DNA of 64,000 nucleotides from Xanthomonas cissicola (GCF_008801575.1 NZ_VZPL01000017.1:1-64000); one strand, 5' to 3'. Positions 19,369 to 27,969 are shown, counted from the first letter of the stretch. The notes: generated from the letters alone by a model not told the origin. Numbers and translations: made by a program.

Positions 19369-19860
19369 TCAGGCAGGCAACAAGCCGCGTGCGTCCAGCC
19401 AGCTGCGCGCGTTCTCCGCGTCCTGCTCGAACCAGGCGCGCGTGGAGCCCAGCCGATACGTATAGCCCCAGCTGTCCATGTCCGCCATCAGGCGCGCGCT
19501 GCCCACACCAGGCAATTGCTCGGCCAGCAGGATCTGCAGGTAACAGGTGGCGTCTTCTTCTTCCACCGAATCGGTCGCGTCGGTATGCACCGCAGCGCGT
19601 TTTTCCGCAGGCAGCACGATCAGATGCCCGGCTTCGTGCAGAAGCGAATGCACCGGTGTGTCGTCGCGCACGTACACATCGCAGCCGATGATGCCGGCTT
19701 CCGGTTCGCCCCAGAAACTGCCTGGAATCGCCGCGTCCGATTCCACGCGGTGCAGGCGCAAGCCATAACGCGCGAGCAGGGCGGCAGGTGCGTCCAGGCC
19801 GATATCGGCCACGCGCAGAACATCGGCAGCGGTGGGTATGGCAGTAGTGGGAGTGGTCAC
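19369..19860 (-). CDS. Conserved hypothetical protein with an HEAGH zinc-binding motif
   Basis: A soluble protein of about 163 aa with the minimal gluzincin-type motif in VHSLLHEAGHLIVLP (about residue 75) and a following acidic stretch, DSVEEEDATCYLQILLAE, whose glutamates could supply the third zinc ligand as in ImmA/IrrE-type small metalloproteins. No signal peptide or DNA-binding domain is seen. The motif FWGEPEAGIIGCDVYVRDD precedes it. The start is uncertain: GTG 19860 is used and TTG 19866 is possible; neither has a Shine-Dalgarno sequence. It follows minE on the same strand but after a strong hairpin, so it may be a separate unit. Peptidase activity is an inference from the motif only. 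Confidence 0.72.
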   Translation of the reverse strand: MTTPTTAIPTAADVLRVADIGLDAPAALLARYGLRLHRVESDAAIPGSFWGEPEAGIIGCDVYVRDDTPVHSLLHEAGHLIVLPAEKRAAVHTDATDSVEEEDATCYLQILLAEQLPGVGSARLMADMDSWGYTYRLGSTRAWFEQDAENARSWLDARGLLPA

Positions 19861-19888
19861 GCGCAATGGCTCGCGGTCGGGTCACATG

Positions 19889-19924
19889 CAACAACGGCAC
19901 CGTGCGAACGCGGTGCCGTTGTTG
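19889..19924 (-). terminator. Strong hairpin after minE
   Basis: CAACAACGGCACCG and CGGTGCCGTTGTTG form a perfect 14-bp inverted repeat with an 8-base loop, four bases past the minE stop. It has no pure T-run, but its outer stem bases are T/G rich on the transcribed side. It probably ends the min transcript or protects its 3' end. Confidence 0.6.
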
Positions 19925-19927
19925 GCG

Positions 19928-20185
19928 CTACTTGTCGCCGTCTTCCGGTAGGGCGACCGAAATATCCAGCACGTCGTGTTCGCCATCCTTGACCAGATCC
20001 ACACGGACCGCATCGGCATCGATGTTGACGTATTTCTTGATCACCTCCAGCAACTCGCGCTGCATCAGCGGCAGGTAATCCGGCCCGCCGCGGTGGTTGC
20101 GCTCCTGCGCAATGATGATCTGCAGGCGGTTCTTGGCCGTCTCGGCGGTGTTCTTCTTGCTCTTGAGAAAATCGAGCAGGCCCAT
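19928..20185 (-). CDS. minE: Cell division topological specificity factor MinE
   Basis: MinE, 85 aa, drives MinD off the membrane and sets up the pole-to-pole oscillation that places the division site at mid-cell. [20 protein letters not shown] is the amphipathic membrane-targeting N-terminus, followed by the MinD-contacting helix ([19 protein letters not shown]) and the C-terminal topological domain with [12 protein letters not shown]. It is the last gene of the min cluster, two bases after the minD stop. ATG 20185 is preceded by GGAGGG-like sequence (GGAGGGTAAGC). Confidence 0.97.
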
Positions 20186-20187
20186 GC

Positions 20188-20997
20188 TTACCCTCCGAAC
20201 AGCTTGCTGAAGAAGCCTTTCTTCTCCACGGATGTGAATCGCATCGGGCGCTCCTCGCCCATGATGCGGGCGACTGCGTCGTCGTATGCCTGGCCGGCCG
20301 GGGATTCGGCATCCAGGATCACCGGCTCGCCCTTGTTGGAAGCGTTGAGCACGTCGCCGGATTCGGGAATCACGCCGATCGCCTTCAGGCCCAGCACTTC
20401 TTCCACATCGGTGATGCTGAGCATCTCGCCGCCTTCCACGCGGCCCGGGCTGTAGCGGGTCAGCAGCAGGAACGCCGGCACGGCCTTGCCTTCTTCGGCC
20501 TTGCGGGTCTTGGAATCGAGCAGGCCGATGATGCGGTCCGAGTCGCGCACCGAAGACACTTCCGGATTGACCACCACCACCGCGCGGTCGGCGAAGTACA
20601 TCGCCAGGAACGCGCCTTTTTCGATACCGGCCGGCGAATCGCAGACGATGTAGTCGAAGCCGTCGGCGGCCAGGTCCTTGAGCACCTTTTCCACGCCTTC
20701 CTGAGTCAGCGCGTCCTTGTCGCGGGTCTGCGAGGCGGCCAGCACGTACAGGTTCTCGAACCGCTTGTCCTTGATCAGCGACTGCTTGAGCGTGGCTTCG
20801 CCGTGCACGACATTGACGAAGTCGTACACCACGCGCCGCTCGCAGCCCATGATCAGGTCCAGGTTGCGCAAGCCGACGTCGAAGTCGATGACCGCCACCT
20901 TCTTGCCGCGCTTGGCCAGCCCGCAAGCCAGGCTTGCGCTGGTGGTGGTCTTGCCGACGCCGCCCTTGCCGGAGGTGACTACGATGATTTCAGCCAA
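20188..20997 (-). CDS. minD: Septum site-determining ATPase MinD (TTG start)
   Basis: Membrane-associated P-loop ATPase (269 aa) that recruits MinC to the poles. The deviant Walker A is [14 protein letters not shown] at residues 10-23, with [14 protein letters not shown] following and DSPAG as Walker B. The C-terminal amphipathic helix ([12 protein letters not shown]) is the membrane-targeting sequence. The family start places the initiator at (M)AEIIVVTSG, which here is TTG 20997, not ATG. GGAG seven bases upstream (CGGAGAAATCCTTTG) supports this. It lies between minC and minE on the same strand. Confidence 0.97.
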
Positions 20998-21032
20998 AGG
21001 ATTTCTCCGAATATTTCTGTGGTTGGGCCGCG

Positions 21033-21776
21033 TCAATCAAGCGCAGCGATCTTGATCTGATCCTGCTCCAGCCAGACCTGGACGGCCTTGCCACGCAGGT
21101 CCATGGGAACATCGTCCAGCACCTTGTAGTGGCCAGCGATGGCAACCAGTTCGGCGTGGAAGTCGCGGCAGAAGATGCGCGCGTCGGGGTTGCCCTGCGC
21201 GCCGGCCAGAGCGCGGCCACGCAGGGTACCGTAGATATGGATGCTGCCGTCGGCGATGACCTCGGCCCCGGCACCGACCGTACTGAGTACGGTCAGGTCG
21301 CAGTTCTCCGCGTACAGCTGCTGACCGGAACGCACCGCGGTGCGCTGCATCCGGCCCGGAGCCGGTCGCGCGGCCGGCGGTGCCGGTTCGGCACGTGCGG
21401 GCGGCGGTGGCGGTGGCGGGCTGACCGCGGTCGGCTCGTACTGCGCGCGAAATTTGGCCAGCAGCGGCACGCCCAACTGCTGGGACAGCAGGTCGATCTC
21501 GCTGGTGCCGTAGGCCAGCGCCACCGGCAGCACGCCGGCATCGCGCAGACCTTCCAGCAGGGCCTTGGCCGTGGCCAGGTCCGGCACCTGCGACAGCCCG
21601 CCGAAATCCAGGATCACCGCCGCACGGCCGAACAACTTGGGCGCGCGGGTCACGCGCTCGCGCATTTCCTGCACCAGCCGCGACACATCCAGGGTGCGCA
21701 CGCGCAGGTTGGCAATCCCTACTTGGCCGATCTTCAGCTCGCCGGCCTGTTCAAAATCCACATTCACACTTGCCAC
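21033..21776 (-). CDS. minC: Septum site-determining protein MinC (GTG start)
   Basis: FtsZ polymerisation inhibitor, 247 aa. The N-terminal FtsZ-inhibiting domain (1-105) is followed by a proline-rich linker containing a run of seven prolines (about 121-127) and more Pro/Ala to about residue 143. The C-terminal right-handed beta-helix domain binds MinD (SVGAGAEVIADGSIHIYGTLRGRALAG pattern). The start is GTG 21776, with GGGGAG well placed upstream inside the end of the preceding acetyltransferase gene, 3 bases away. This spacing makes co-transcription of the acetyltransferase and minCDE likely. Confidence 0.95.
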   Translation of the reverse strand: MASVNVDFEQAGELKIGQVGIANLRVRTLDVSRLVQEMRERVTRAPKLFGRAAVILDFGGLSQVPDLATAKALLEGLRDAGVLPVALAYGTSEIDLLSQQLGVPLLAKFRAQYEPTAVSPPPPPPPARAEPAPPAARPAPGRMQRTAVRSGQQLYAENCDLTVLSTVGAGAEVIADGSIHIYGTLRGRALAGAQGNPDARIFCRDFHAELVAIAGHYKVLDDVPMDLRGKAVQVWLEQDQIKIAALD

Positions 21777-21779
21777 AAC

Positions 21780-22379
21780 TCAGCTCCCCGTCGATGGGCT
21801 AGCGGTGGTGGCGGCATGACGCGGCCGGCCCACCCACGGCAAGTCTTCGGGCAACTTGCCGCCATAGGTCTCTTTGACCCACCGATAGCTGCACATGTCT
21901 TTCATCAGCATGCTGGCGCGCACGTCCACATCGGGCATGGTGTTCTGGCCAACCTCGCGGAAGCCGAAACTGCCATGGAACAGCAAGGCCGCGTCGGCGC
22001 CATGGTCCAGGAACACCTCGCACGCCAGCTGCGGGTAGCGCAGCTCGGTATAGCTCTGCACATCGGCATAGAACGCCCGCCCGACGCCACCGCCGCGGCG
22101 GCGGCTGGCGACCACGATGCGGTCGATATAGAAGAATTCCGGGTAACGGTCCCGGAACCAGGCGAAATTGCTGCTGTCGTGCGCACTGCCGCTTCCGAAA
22201 CCGACCAGAAACCCGGCCAGGTTGCCGTCGCGCTCGGCGACGCGGAAATACTCGGCCTGCTCGTAGAAACGTTGCAGCTTGGTTGAATCCAGCGGCAGGA
22301 TCGCCAGTCCGGCATTGTTGTTCAGGGCCAGGACGGAATCGAGCTCGTGCTCGCGCACGTCGCGGATGACGATCGACAT
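21780..22379 (-). CDS. GNAT-family acetyltransferase heading the min cluster
   Basis: A 199-aa protein with the Gcn5-related N-acetyltransferase fold. The acetyl-CoA loop is in IVVASRRRGGGVGRAFYADV (about residues 85-105), and the C-terminal half has ALLFHGSFGFREVGQ, a usual GNAT end motif. Acceptor unknown: small molecule, peptide or protein. ATG 22379 has GGAG 7 bases upstream; an earlier in-frame reading to 22565 is not supported. The gene ends 3 bases before minC, and the minC ribosome site lies within its last codons, so it appears to be the promoter-proximal gene of the min operon. No link between its activity and cell division is shown by sequence. Confidence 0.87.
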   Translation of the reverse strand: MSIVIRDVREHELDSVLALNNNAGLAILPLDSTKLQRFYEQAEYFRVAERDGNLAGFLVGFGSGSAHDSSNFAWFRDRYPEFFYIDRIVVASRRRGGGVGRAFYADVQSYTELRYPQLACEVFLDHGADAALLFHGSFGFREVGQNTMPDVDVRASMLMKDMCSYRWVKETYGGKLPEDLPWVGRPRHAATTASPSTGS

Positions 22380-22617
22380 TGGGACTCCGTGAGGTAACGC
22401 GTCGACCCGAAATCGGATCTGCGTCGGATTATTACATGCGTGGCCTGAAGCGGCGACCCAGCGCATGCGATCGGCCGGCGCGCGGCAGGTGCCGGCGTGC
22501 AATGGCGCGCCAGCATAGGCGCTGTGCGGGCCCGACATCCGCAACCCATGCGTGCGCGCCGGCATGCATGACTTCCGGCAAGAGGGCAGCGCGCTCGCTT
22601 CCGCCTAAGATGCGGAC

Positions 22618-23814
22618 ATGTTGGGATACCTCAGTCATACGCGCGTCCTGCGCTTCGCCGGCCTGTTCACCTGGGCGATGATCGTCATGCCCTTGGTGTA
22701 CACCTACTGGCCGCCGGCCGAAGAGGGCGACCACCGCAGCGTGGCCGAGGCGGTGATGATGTCGGCATTCTTCATCGGCTTCGGCGCCAGCTACTTCTGG
22801 TTGACCCGCGGCTTGAACAGCGGCGGCCACGCGCACTGGTACGACCGGCTGATCCTGTTGCTGCTCACCATCTGCGCGCTGGCGGTGAGCTATCTGAGCG
22901 GAACCGGGCTCGGCAGCATTTTGATGATGGTGGCGGCGGGGGTGATCCCGTGGCTGCTGCCGCTGCGCGTGGGCGTGCTGTGGCTGGTGCTGAGCCAGCT
23001 GGCGGTGCTGCCGGTGTTCTACTACCTGCGCCCGGACTTCACCCTGTTCGCGGCGCTGATGCAGTCGCTGTTGTACGGCGGCTTTTCGATGTTCATCTTC
23101 GTCACCAGCCTGGTGGCCCGCCAGCAGACCGATGCGCGCGAAGAGCAGCGCCGGCTCAACGCCGAACTGCGCGCCACCCGCGCACTGCTGGCCGAGAGCG
23201 CGCGCATCAACGAGCGCACCCGCATCTCGCGCGAGCTGCACGACCTGCTCGGCCACCACCTCACTGCGCTCAGTCTCAACCTGGAAGTGGCAGGCCACAT
23301 CACCGAGGGCCAGGCCCAGGAGCACGTGCGCCAGGCGCACACGCTGGCCAAACTGTTGCTCACCGATGTGCGCGAGGCGGTCAGCCATCTGCGCGACAGC
23401 GGCGCGATCGACCTGGAAGCGGCGCTGCGCCCGCTGGTGACCCAGGTGCCGTCGCTGGATATCCACCTGGATATCGCCCAGCCGCTGACCCTGGACGACC
23501 CCGAGCGCGCCCACGTGCTGCTGCGCTGTACCCAGGAAATCATCACCAATGCGGTGCGCCATGCCGGCGCGCGCAACCTGTGGATCCAGGTGCGCCGCGA
23601 TGCCGATACGGTGCTGATCGACGCCCGCGACGACGGCCACGGCGCCGATGCGGTCGCGCCCGGCAACGGGCTGCGCGGCATGCGTGAGCGGCTGAACCAG
23701 TATGGTGGGCAGCTTGAGATTCAAACCCGGCGGGGTGACGGCTTCGGCCTGCGCATCGCTGTTCCAGGCGCGCCGGCACTGATGCCTGCGGCCGTGACCC
23801 AAGGAGTGTTGTGA
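22618..23814 (+). CDS. DesK/NarL-type sensor histidine kinase
   Basis: Membrane sensor kinase of the HisKA_3 class, 398 aa. The N-terminal half (about 15-165) has five or six hydrophobic helices with little periplasmic sequence, as in kinases such as DesK that sense within the membrane. A coiled linker (QTDAREEQRRLNAELRATRA) leads to the phosphorylated histidine in RISRELHDLLGHHLTAL (about residue 208). The ATPase domain has IITNAVRHAGA (N box), DARDDGHGAD (G1) and GNGLRGMRERL (G2). Its stop overlaps the regulator start (TGATG). The signal and targets are unknown; neighbouring genes give no clear hint. Confidence 0.9.
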   Translation: MLGYLSHTRVLRFAGLFTWAMIVMPLVYTYWPPAEEGDHRSVAEAVMMSAFFIGFGASYFWLTRGLNSGGHAHWYDRLILLLLTICALAVSYLSGTGLGSILMMVAAGVIPWLLPLRVGVLWLVLSQLAVLPVFYYLRPDFTLFAALMQSLLYGGFSMFIFVTSLVARQQTDAREEQRRLNAELRATRALLAESARINERTRISRELHDLLGHHLTALSLNLEVAGHITEGQAQEHVRQAHTLAKLLLTDVREAVSHLRDSGAIDLEAALRPLVTQVPSLDIHLDIAQPLTLDDPERAHVLLRCTQEIITNAVRHAGARNLWIQVRRDADTVLIDARDDGHGADAVAPGNGLRGMRERLNQYGGQLEIQTRRGDGFGLRIAVPGAPALMPAAVTQGVL

Positions 23815-24455
23815 TGATCCGTGTGTGCCTGGTCGACGATCAAACCCTGGTGCGCCAGGGGATCCGCTCGCTGTTGGCGCTGGACGACGGCATCGAGGTG
23901 GTGGCCGAGGCCTCCGACGGCAAGCAGGCGGTGGAGCAGATTCCGCAAATCCAGCCGGACGTGGTGCTGATGGACATGCGCATGCCGGTGATGTCCGGGC
24001 TGGAAGCGCTGCAGATGCTCTCGCGCAACGGCGCCCTGCCGCCGACGATCATCCTGACCACCTTCGACGACGACCAACTGGTGCTGGCCGGGCTCAAGGC
24101 CGGTGCCAAGGGCTATCTGCTCAAGGACGTCTCGCTGGAACAACTGGTCGGCGCCATCCGCACCGTCGCCGACGGCGGCTCGCTGGTGCAGCCGGCGGTG
24201 ACCCAGCGCCTGCTGTTGGGCCTGGAGCACATGCGTAACGAGTTCGTCAGCCTGGACCGACCCGATCCGCTCACCGACCGCGAGACCGAGATCCTGCGGC
24301 TGATGGCGAGCGGGTTTTCCAACAAGGAAATCGCCAACTCGCTGGGCGTGGCCGAAGGCACCATCAAGAATCACGTCTCCAACATCCTCTCCAAGCTCGG
24401 CGTACGCGACCGCACCCGCGCGGTGCTGAAAGCGTTCGAGCTGCAGCTGGTGTGA
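23814..24455 (+). CDS. NarL/LuxR-family response regulator
   Basis: Response regulator of 213 aa paired with the preceding kinase. The receiver domain has VCLVDDQTLVRQG, the phosphorylated Asp in DVVLMDMRMPVMSG and the lysine in AKGYLLKDVSLEQL. The C-terminal LuxR helix-turn-helix spans about 148-205 (LTDRETEILRLMASGFSNKE and IANSLGVAEGTIKNHVSNI). ATG 23814 is chosen over GTG 23811 because AAGGAG (23801-23806) is seven bases before it. It is co-transcribed with the kinase by overlapping stop and start. Targets are unknown. Confidence 0.92.
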   Translation: MIRVCLVDDQTLVRQGIRSLLALDDGIEVVAEASDGKQAVEQIPQIQPDVVLMDMRMPVMSGLEALQMLSRNGALPPTIILTTFDDDQLVLAGLKAGAKGYLLKDVSLEQLVGAIRTVADGGSLVQPAVTQRLLLGLEHMRNEFVSLDRPDPLTDRETEILRLMASGFSNKEIANSLGVAEGTIKNHVSNILSKLGVRDRTRAVLKAFELQLV

Positions 24456-24786
24456 GCCCGGCGCCCGCGCCCGCCTGCAGCAGGGGCGGGACTCGCATTC
24501 AGGCCGCTGCAGCGTCGGTCGGACCGCGAGACGGGCGGCCCAATGCCGCCTGGCAGCCGCAACATCACACGCACGCAGCGCGTGATGTGCATGATAGCGG
24601 CGCGCAATCGCCCAAACCCTTGTGCAGGTTGGGATTGCGCATCCCCCAGGCGCCGCGTTGCGCGGTGAATGACACCGCAAGACCGCGCTACCCGTCGCAC
24701 AACTGAACATCTTTCTCGAAGCCTGCTAGGATGGTGGCTTCGCTTCACTCAACCCGGCCGTGGGATCGGCCCCGGAGACCTCCTGA
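24456..24786. other. 331-bp intergenic region with one recognisable promoter
   Basis: No gene is seen here. An imperfect hairpin (ACATCAC...GTGATGT) lies near 24564-24588. At its right end TGAACA (24704-24709) and TAGGAT (24727-24732) are 17 bp apart and could be the promoter of the following SRPBCC gene. Otherwise nothing is recognised. Confidence 0.5.
24704..24732 (+). promoter_or_regulatory. Candidate promoter of the SRPBCC/GyrI-like gene
   Basis: TGAACA, a 17-bp spacer and TAGGAT fit a sigma-70 type promoter, 54 bases before the ATG at 24787. The call rests on consensus matching only. Confidence 0.5.
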
Positions 24787-25953
24787 ATGACCCGTATTAT
24801 CGAGTTCCTGATCGCCTTGGGGATCGTGGCTGGCTTGTTTGTCGTGGTGGGCTTGGTGTTGCCCTCGGAGCGGCAGATGTCCGAGAGTGTTGAGACCAAC
24901 CGCAGGATGACGATTGTTTACGACACCGTGAACAGCTTCCGTCGTTTCAAGGATTGGAACCCGCTTGTGCTGCGTGACCCGAAGATCCAGCTGAAGCTGG
25001 CCGGCCCGGAAGAGGGCAAGGGTGCACGCGTTGAATACAGCTCCAACGAGGGCTATATCGGCAACGGCAGCTGGGAGATCACCAACAGCGTCAAGAACGA
25101 GCGTGTTGAGATCGCAATCGAAGATCCCACCAAGGGCTACGACAAGGTCACCAATTTCACCCTGGTGCCGACCGGCAAGAACAACAAGAACGTCAAGATC
25201 ACCCAGGATTACAGCGTCAAGTACGGCTGGAACCTGTTTGGTCGCTATGCCGGTCTGTACGTCAGCCGCCACGTGGGCGACGACCTGAAGTTGGGTCTGT
25301 CGCGTCTGACGACCGCACTGGCCACCGTGCCGAACTTCGACTACCGCGCCGAGCTTGACGGCAAGCCGGTGTTGAGCGACCTCAAGATCGTCGATGTGCC
25401 GGCCGAGGACCTGTTGGTCGTCACCGCGGGCAACATCGATCGTGACAACGAGACGATCAAGAAGTCGATCAAGGACAACCAGGAGTGGATCAAGCGCGTG
25501 ATGGATTCCAACGGCCTTGAGGCGGTTGGTCCAGTGCGCATCGTGACCACCGACTTCGCTTCCGACAAGTACGCCTTCGACGTGGTGCAGCCGGTGCGCA
25601 AGCGCGCTGGTGGTGCTCCGAAGACCGACGCCAAGGCCGACGCCAAGAAGGACGACGCGGCTGCCGCGGCACCCGCCGATGCAACCCCGGTGGCTGCAAC
25701 GGGCGAAGAGCTGAAGCTCAACATCCCGTCCGAAGCACCGGTGAAGTACCAGCGGGTTCCGGCGCACCGCTCGGCATTTGCGACCTACGCAGGCCATATG
25801 GCCGGCCTGGATGCAGTGCGTAACTCGCTGCGTGCCTGGGCTGCCACCAGCGGCATGGACGTGACCGATCGTCCGTACGAATCCTGGAAGGGTGGCGTGG
25901 ACAAGTCGTTCACCCAGGACGGCACGTACGACGTCTACTGGGCCATCAAGTAA
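24787..25953 (+). CDS. Membrane-anchored SRPBCC plus GyrI-like domain protein
   Basis: A 388-aa protein of unknown function. An N-terminal hydrophobic helix (about residues 4-27, IIEFLIALGIVAGLFVVVGL) anchors it. Residues about 30-185 look like an SRPBCC (polyketide cyclase/START-like) ligand-binding domain, with FRRFKDWNPLVLRDP and GNGSWEITN. The C-terminal part (about 188-388) resembles a GyrI-like/effector-binding domain, ending in VDKSFTQDGTYDVYWAIK. A charged, alanine-rich linker (KTDAKADAKKDDAAAAAPAD, about 279-298) interrupts it. Both domain types bind small hydrophobic ligands in other proteins, so a ligand-sensing or lipid-related envelope role is possible but unproven. AGACCTCC-type sequence before the ATG is a poor ribosome site. 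A strong terminator follows. Confidence 0.78.
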   Translation: MTRIIEFLIALGIVAGLFVVVGLVLPSERQMSESVETNRRMTIVYDTVNSFRRFKDWNPLVLRDPKIQLKLAGPEEGKGARVEYSSNEGYIGNGSWEITNSVKNERVEIAIEDPTKGYDKVTNFTLVPTGKNNKNVKITQDYSVKYGWNLFGRYAGLYVSRHVGDDLKLGLSRLTTALATVPNFDYRAELDGKPVLSDLKIVDVPAEDLLVVTAGNIDRDNETIKKSIKDNQEWIKRVMDSNGLEAVGPVRIVTTDFASDKYAFDVVQPVRKRAGGAPKTDAKADAKKDDAAAAAPADATPVAATGEELKLNIPSEAPVKYQRVPAHRSAFATYAGHMAGLDAVRNSLRAWAATSGMDVTDRPYESWKGGVDKSFTQDGTYDVYWAIK

Positions 25954-25983
25954 TCGTCCCACCACGATGAGCTGGTCCAGACG

Positions 25984-26017
25984 AAAACGCGCCGCAGTCT
26001 TGCGGCGCGTTTTTTTT
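25984..26017 (+). terminator. Rho-independent terminator
   Basis: AAAACGCGCCGCA and TGCGGCGCGTTTT pair over 13 bp around the loop GTCT, followed by a continuous T-run to 26017. It ends the SRPBCC gene transcript. Confidence 0.95.
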
Positions 26018-26048
26018 GCGCTCCGGCGCTGTCACGGAAGTTGCCTGC

Positions 26049-26420
26049 ATGTCTTTGCTTGATCGTCGTAAGAAACATCCCTCGCTGCTGGCCTTCTGCG
26101 GCGGCCTGCTGGCGGCCATTGCCGTTGGTCTATCGGCCTATGCCTCGCACGGCGTTGCCGATGCGGTGATGCAGTCGCGGCTGCAGGTGGCGTCGTTGTA
26201 TGCGTTCGGGCATGGCGCGGTCCTCACCGTGCTGGGCGCCACCGAAACGCGTGCGCTGGGCCGGGCGGGCTTGTACCTGCTGTTGCTCGGCACCTTGCTG
26301 TTTGCCGGCAGCCTGGCCGGGGGGGCGTTGCTGCAGTGGCCGACCACCCTGGCGCCGGTCGGCGGAGTTGGGCTGATGCTGGGCTGGGTGGTGCTGGCCA
26401 TTGGTGCGTTGAGGCGCTGA
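26049..26420 (+). CDS. DUF423 family small membrane protein (YgdD-like)
   Basis: Inner-membrane protein of 123 aa in the DUF423 family. Four hydrophobic helices are visible, beginning LLAFCGGLLAAIAVGLSAYA, and the family hallmark AYASHG follows the first helix. The C-terminal GGVGLMLGWVVLAIGALRR is also typical. Function is unknown for the family. ATG 26049 has GGAAG upstream; the longer reading to 26016 would run into the preceding terminator. The DNA glycosylase gene starts 3 bases after its stop, so the two are probably one operon. Confidence 0.88.
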   Translation: MSLLDRRKKHPSLLAFCGGLLAAIAVGLSAYASHGVADAVMQSRLQVASLYAFGHGAVLTVLGATETRALGRAGLYLLLLGTLLFAGSLAGGALLQWPTTLAPVGGVGLMLGWVVLAIGALRR

Positions 26421-26422
26421 GC

Positions 26423-27097
26423 ATGCCGCGCCATGCCCGCGGATTCGATGTGGAGGCTGCGTTCGCGCACGTGTCCCGGCGCGATCGCGCGCTGGGTGCG
26501 TGGATGAAGCGCATCAGCCCGATCGCCCCGCAACCGGGGTGGCACAAACCCTTCGACCCGGTGGATGCGCTGGCACGCGCCATCCTGTTTCAGCAACTCA
26601 GCGGCAAGGCGGCTTCGACCATCGTGGCGCGTGTGGAAGTGGCGATCGGCGCGCAGCGGCTGCATGCGGACACCCTCGGTCGTATCGACGATGCGGCGCT
26701 GCGTGCCTGCGGCGTTTCGGGTAACAAGGCGCTGGCCCTGCGCGATCTGGCACGCCGCGAAAGCGAAGGCGAGATTCCCTCGCTGCGCAGGCTTGCCTTC
26801 ATGGACGAGGAAGCCATCGTGCAGGCACTGGTGCCGGTGCGCGGCATCGGCCGCTGGACCGTGGAAATGATGCTGATGTTCCGCCTGGGCCGCCCGGATC
26901 TGCTGCCCATCGACGACCTGGGCGTGCGCAAAGGGGCGCAGCGCGTGGACAAGCAGGAGCAGATGCCCACCCCCAAGGAACTGGCCGTACGCGGCGAACG
27001 CTGGGGCCCGTACCGCACCTATGCCGCGTTCTATCTGTGGAAGATTGCCGACTTCAGCGTGGCGACCAAGGTGCCGACACCGCGTTCGCAGGAGTAG
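26423..27097 (+). CDS. DNA-3-methyladenine glycosylase II-like protein (HhH-GPD)
   Basis: Base-excision repair glycosylase of the HhH-GPD superfamily, 224 aa, in the AlkA/MAG-like group that removes alkylated purines. ILFQQLSGKAASTIVARVE is the usual N-terminal helix of the fold. The helix-hairpin-helix LVPVRGIGRWTVEMMLMF is followed by LPIDDLGVRKG, where the second Asp is the catalytic residue. There is no Ada-type or methyltransferase domain, so it is the short MAG-like form. GAGG eight bases upstream of ATG 26423 may serve as the ribosome site, inside the end of the DUF423 gene. Confidence 0.9.
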   Translation: MPRHARGFDVEAAFAHVSRRDRALGAWMKRISPIAPQPGWHKPFDPVDALARAILFQQLSGKAASTIVARVEVAIGAQRLHADTLGRIDDAALRACGVSGNKALALRDLARRESEGEIPSLRRLAFMDEEAIVQALVPVRGIGRWTVEMMLMFRLGRPDLLPIDDLGVRKGAQRVDKQEQMPTPKELAVRGERWGPYRTYAAFYLWKIADFSVATKVPTPRSQE

Positions 27098-27171
27098 GAG
27101 CTCGCACGCGGGGCAGATGCGGCGGGCGGTCGGGTCCAGCCGGGTTGCGTGGCGCATGAAGTTCGGCCGGC

Positions 27172-27969
27172 TCATCCCGCCGACCAACACCAATGCCACG
27201 GTTCGTAGACGATGCCGTGCGGGTTGTTGCGTGGGTAACTCAGGCGGTAGCCGAATGCGTGCGCGTTGCTGCACAACCAGGCGAATGCAGGCGTGGCTTC
27301 GAAGGACTCTTCGGCCGGCGGCTCGCCCGGTGTGCCCAGATCCAGTGCGTCGCCGCTGTGATGTTCGCTGAAACCCGGCGCTGCGTTGACCGTCAGGATC
27401 TGCTCCAGGGTGAGCCCGCGCGCGAACTTGCGCTCGAAGATGCCCAGTTGGTAGTCGTGGCTGCGGTAGCCGGAAATCGCATCGAGCACAATGTCTGCGC
27501 GCAGCGCAGCCGCGCGCATCTGTCGCCATGCGCGTGCAGCGCGGGCACTGAGCCACAGCGGGCGGCCGAAGCGATCGCGTCCGGCAAACTGCAGTGCGGC
27601 TGGTTCGGCCATCAACTGCAGGCCGGTCCGTTGCACGTAGTCGTCGGCGGCGAGCCCGAGCTGGCTCAGGCGGCGCTGCAATCCGTCGATCGGCAGCGTG
27701 GCGTCGTGTACCTGGCCGATGCGGCCGGTTGCGGTCTGCAGACGGTCCAATGCTTCGTCCAGGCCAGGCTCGCATGCCAGCCGCGGGATCAGCGGCATCA
27801 GACCCTGCGGAAGATGTGCAGCCAGATAGCGCCCATCGCGTTTGCGCCGCAATAGCCAGTCGGCCTGTGCCAGCACACGCGCATCCGCATTACCGCGCGC
27901 GCGCAGCAGATCGGCCGGCCACAGCTCGATCTCGCTGGTATTGAGGAGTACACGTTGAAGATGACGCAT
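27172..27969 (-). CDS. M15-family D,D-carboxypeptidase-like protein (VanY type)
   Basis: Zinc D-alanyl-D-alanine carboxypeptidase family M15B, 265 aa, acting on peptidoglycan stem peptides. The catalytic pattern is SGYRSHDYQLGIFERK, then SEHHSGDALDLG (SxHxxGxAxD zinc motif, with H and D ligands), then YEPWHWCW containing the last histidine. The N-terminal 110 residues are not part of the domain and contain no obvious signal peptide, so export, if any, is unexplained. Convergent with the glycosylase gene; it is transcribed alone. Confidence 0.87.
   Translation of the reverse strand: MRHLQRVLLNTSEIELWPADLLRARGNADARVLAQADWLLRRKRDGRYLAAHLPQGLMPLIPRLACEPGLDEALDRLQTATGRIGQVHDATLPIDGLQRRLSQLGLAADDYVQRTGLQLMAEPAALQFAGRDRFGRPLWLSARAARAWRQMRAAALRADIVLDAISGYRSHDYQLGIFERKFARGLTLEQILTVNAAPGFSEHHSGDALDLGTPGEPPAEESFEATPAFAWLCSNAHAFGYRLSYPRNNPHGIVYEPWHWCWSAG

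Noticed and set aside
24743-24767. TTCGC-containing stretch as a PIP box before the SRPBCC gene
   Set aside because: Only one TTCGC is present; no second TTCGC occurs 15 bases later.
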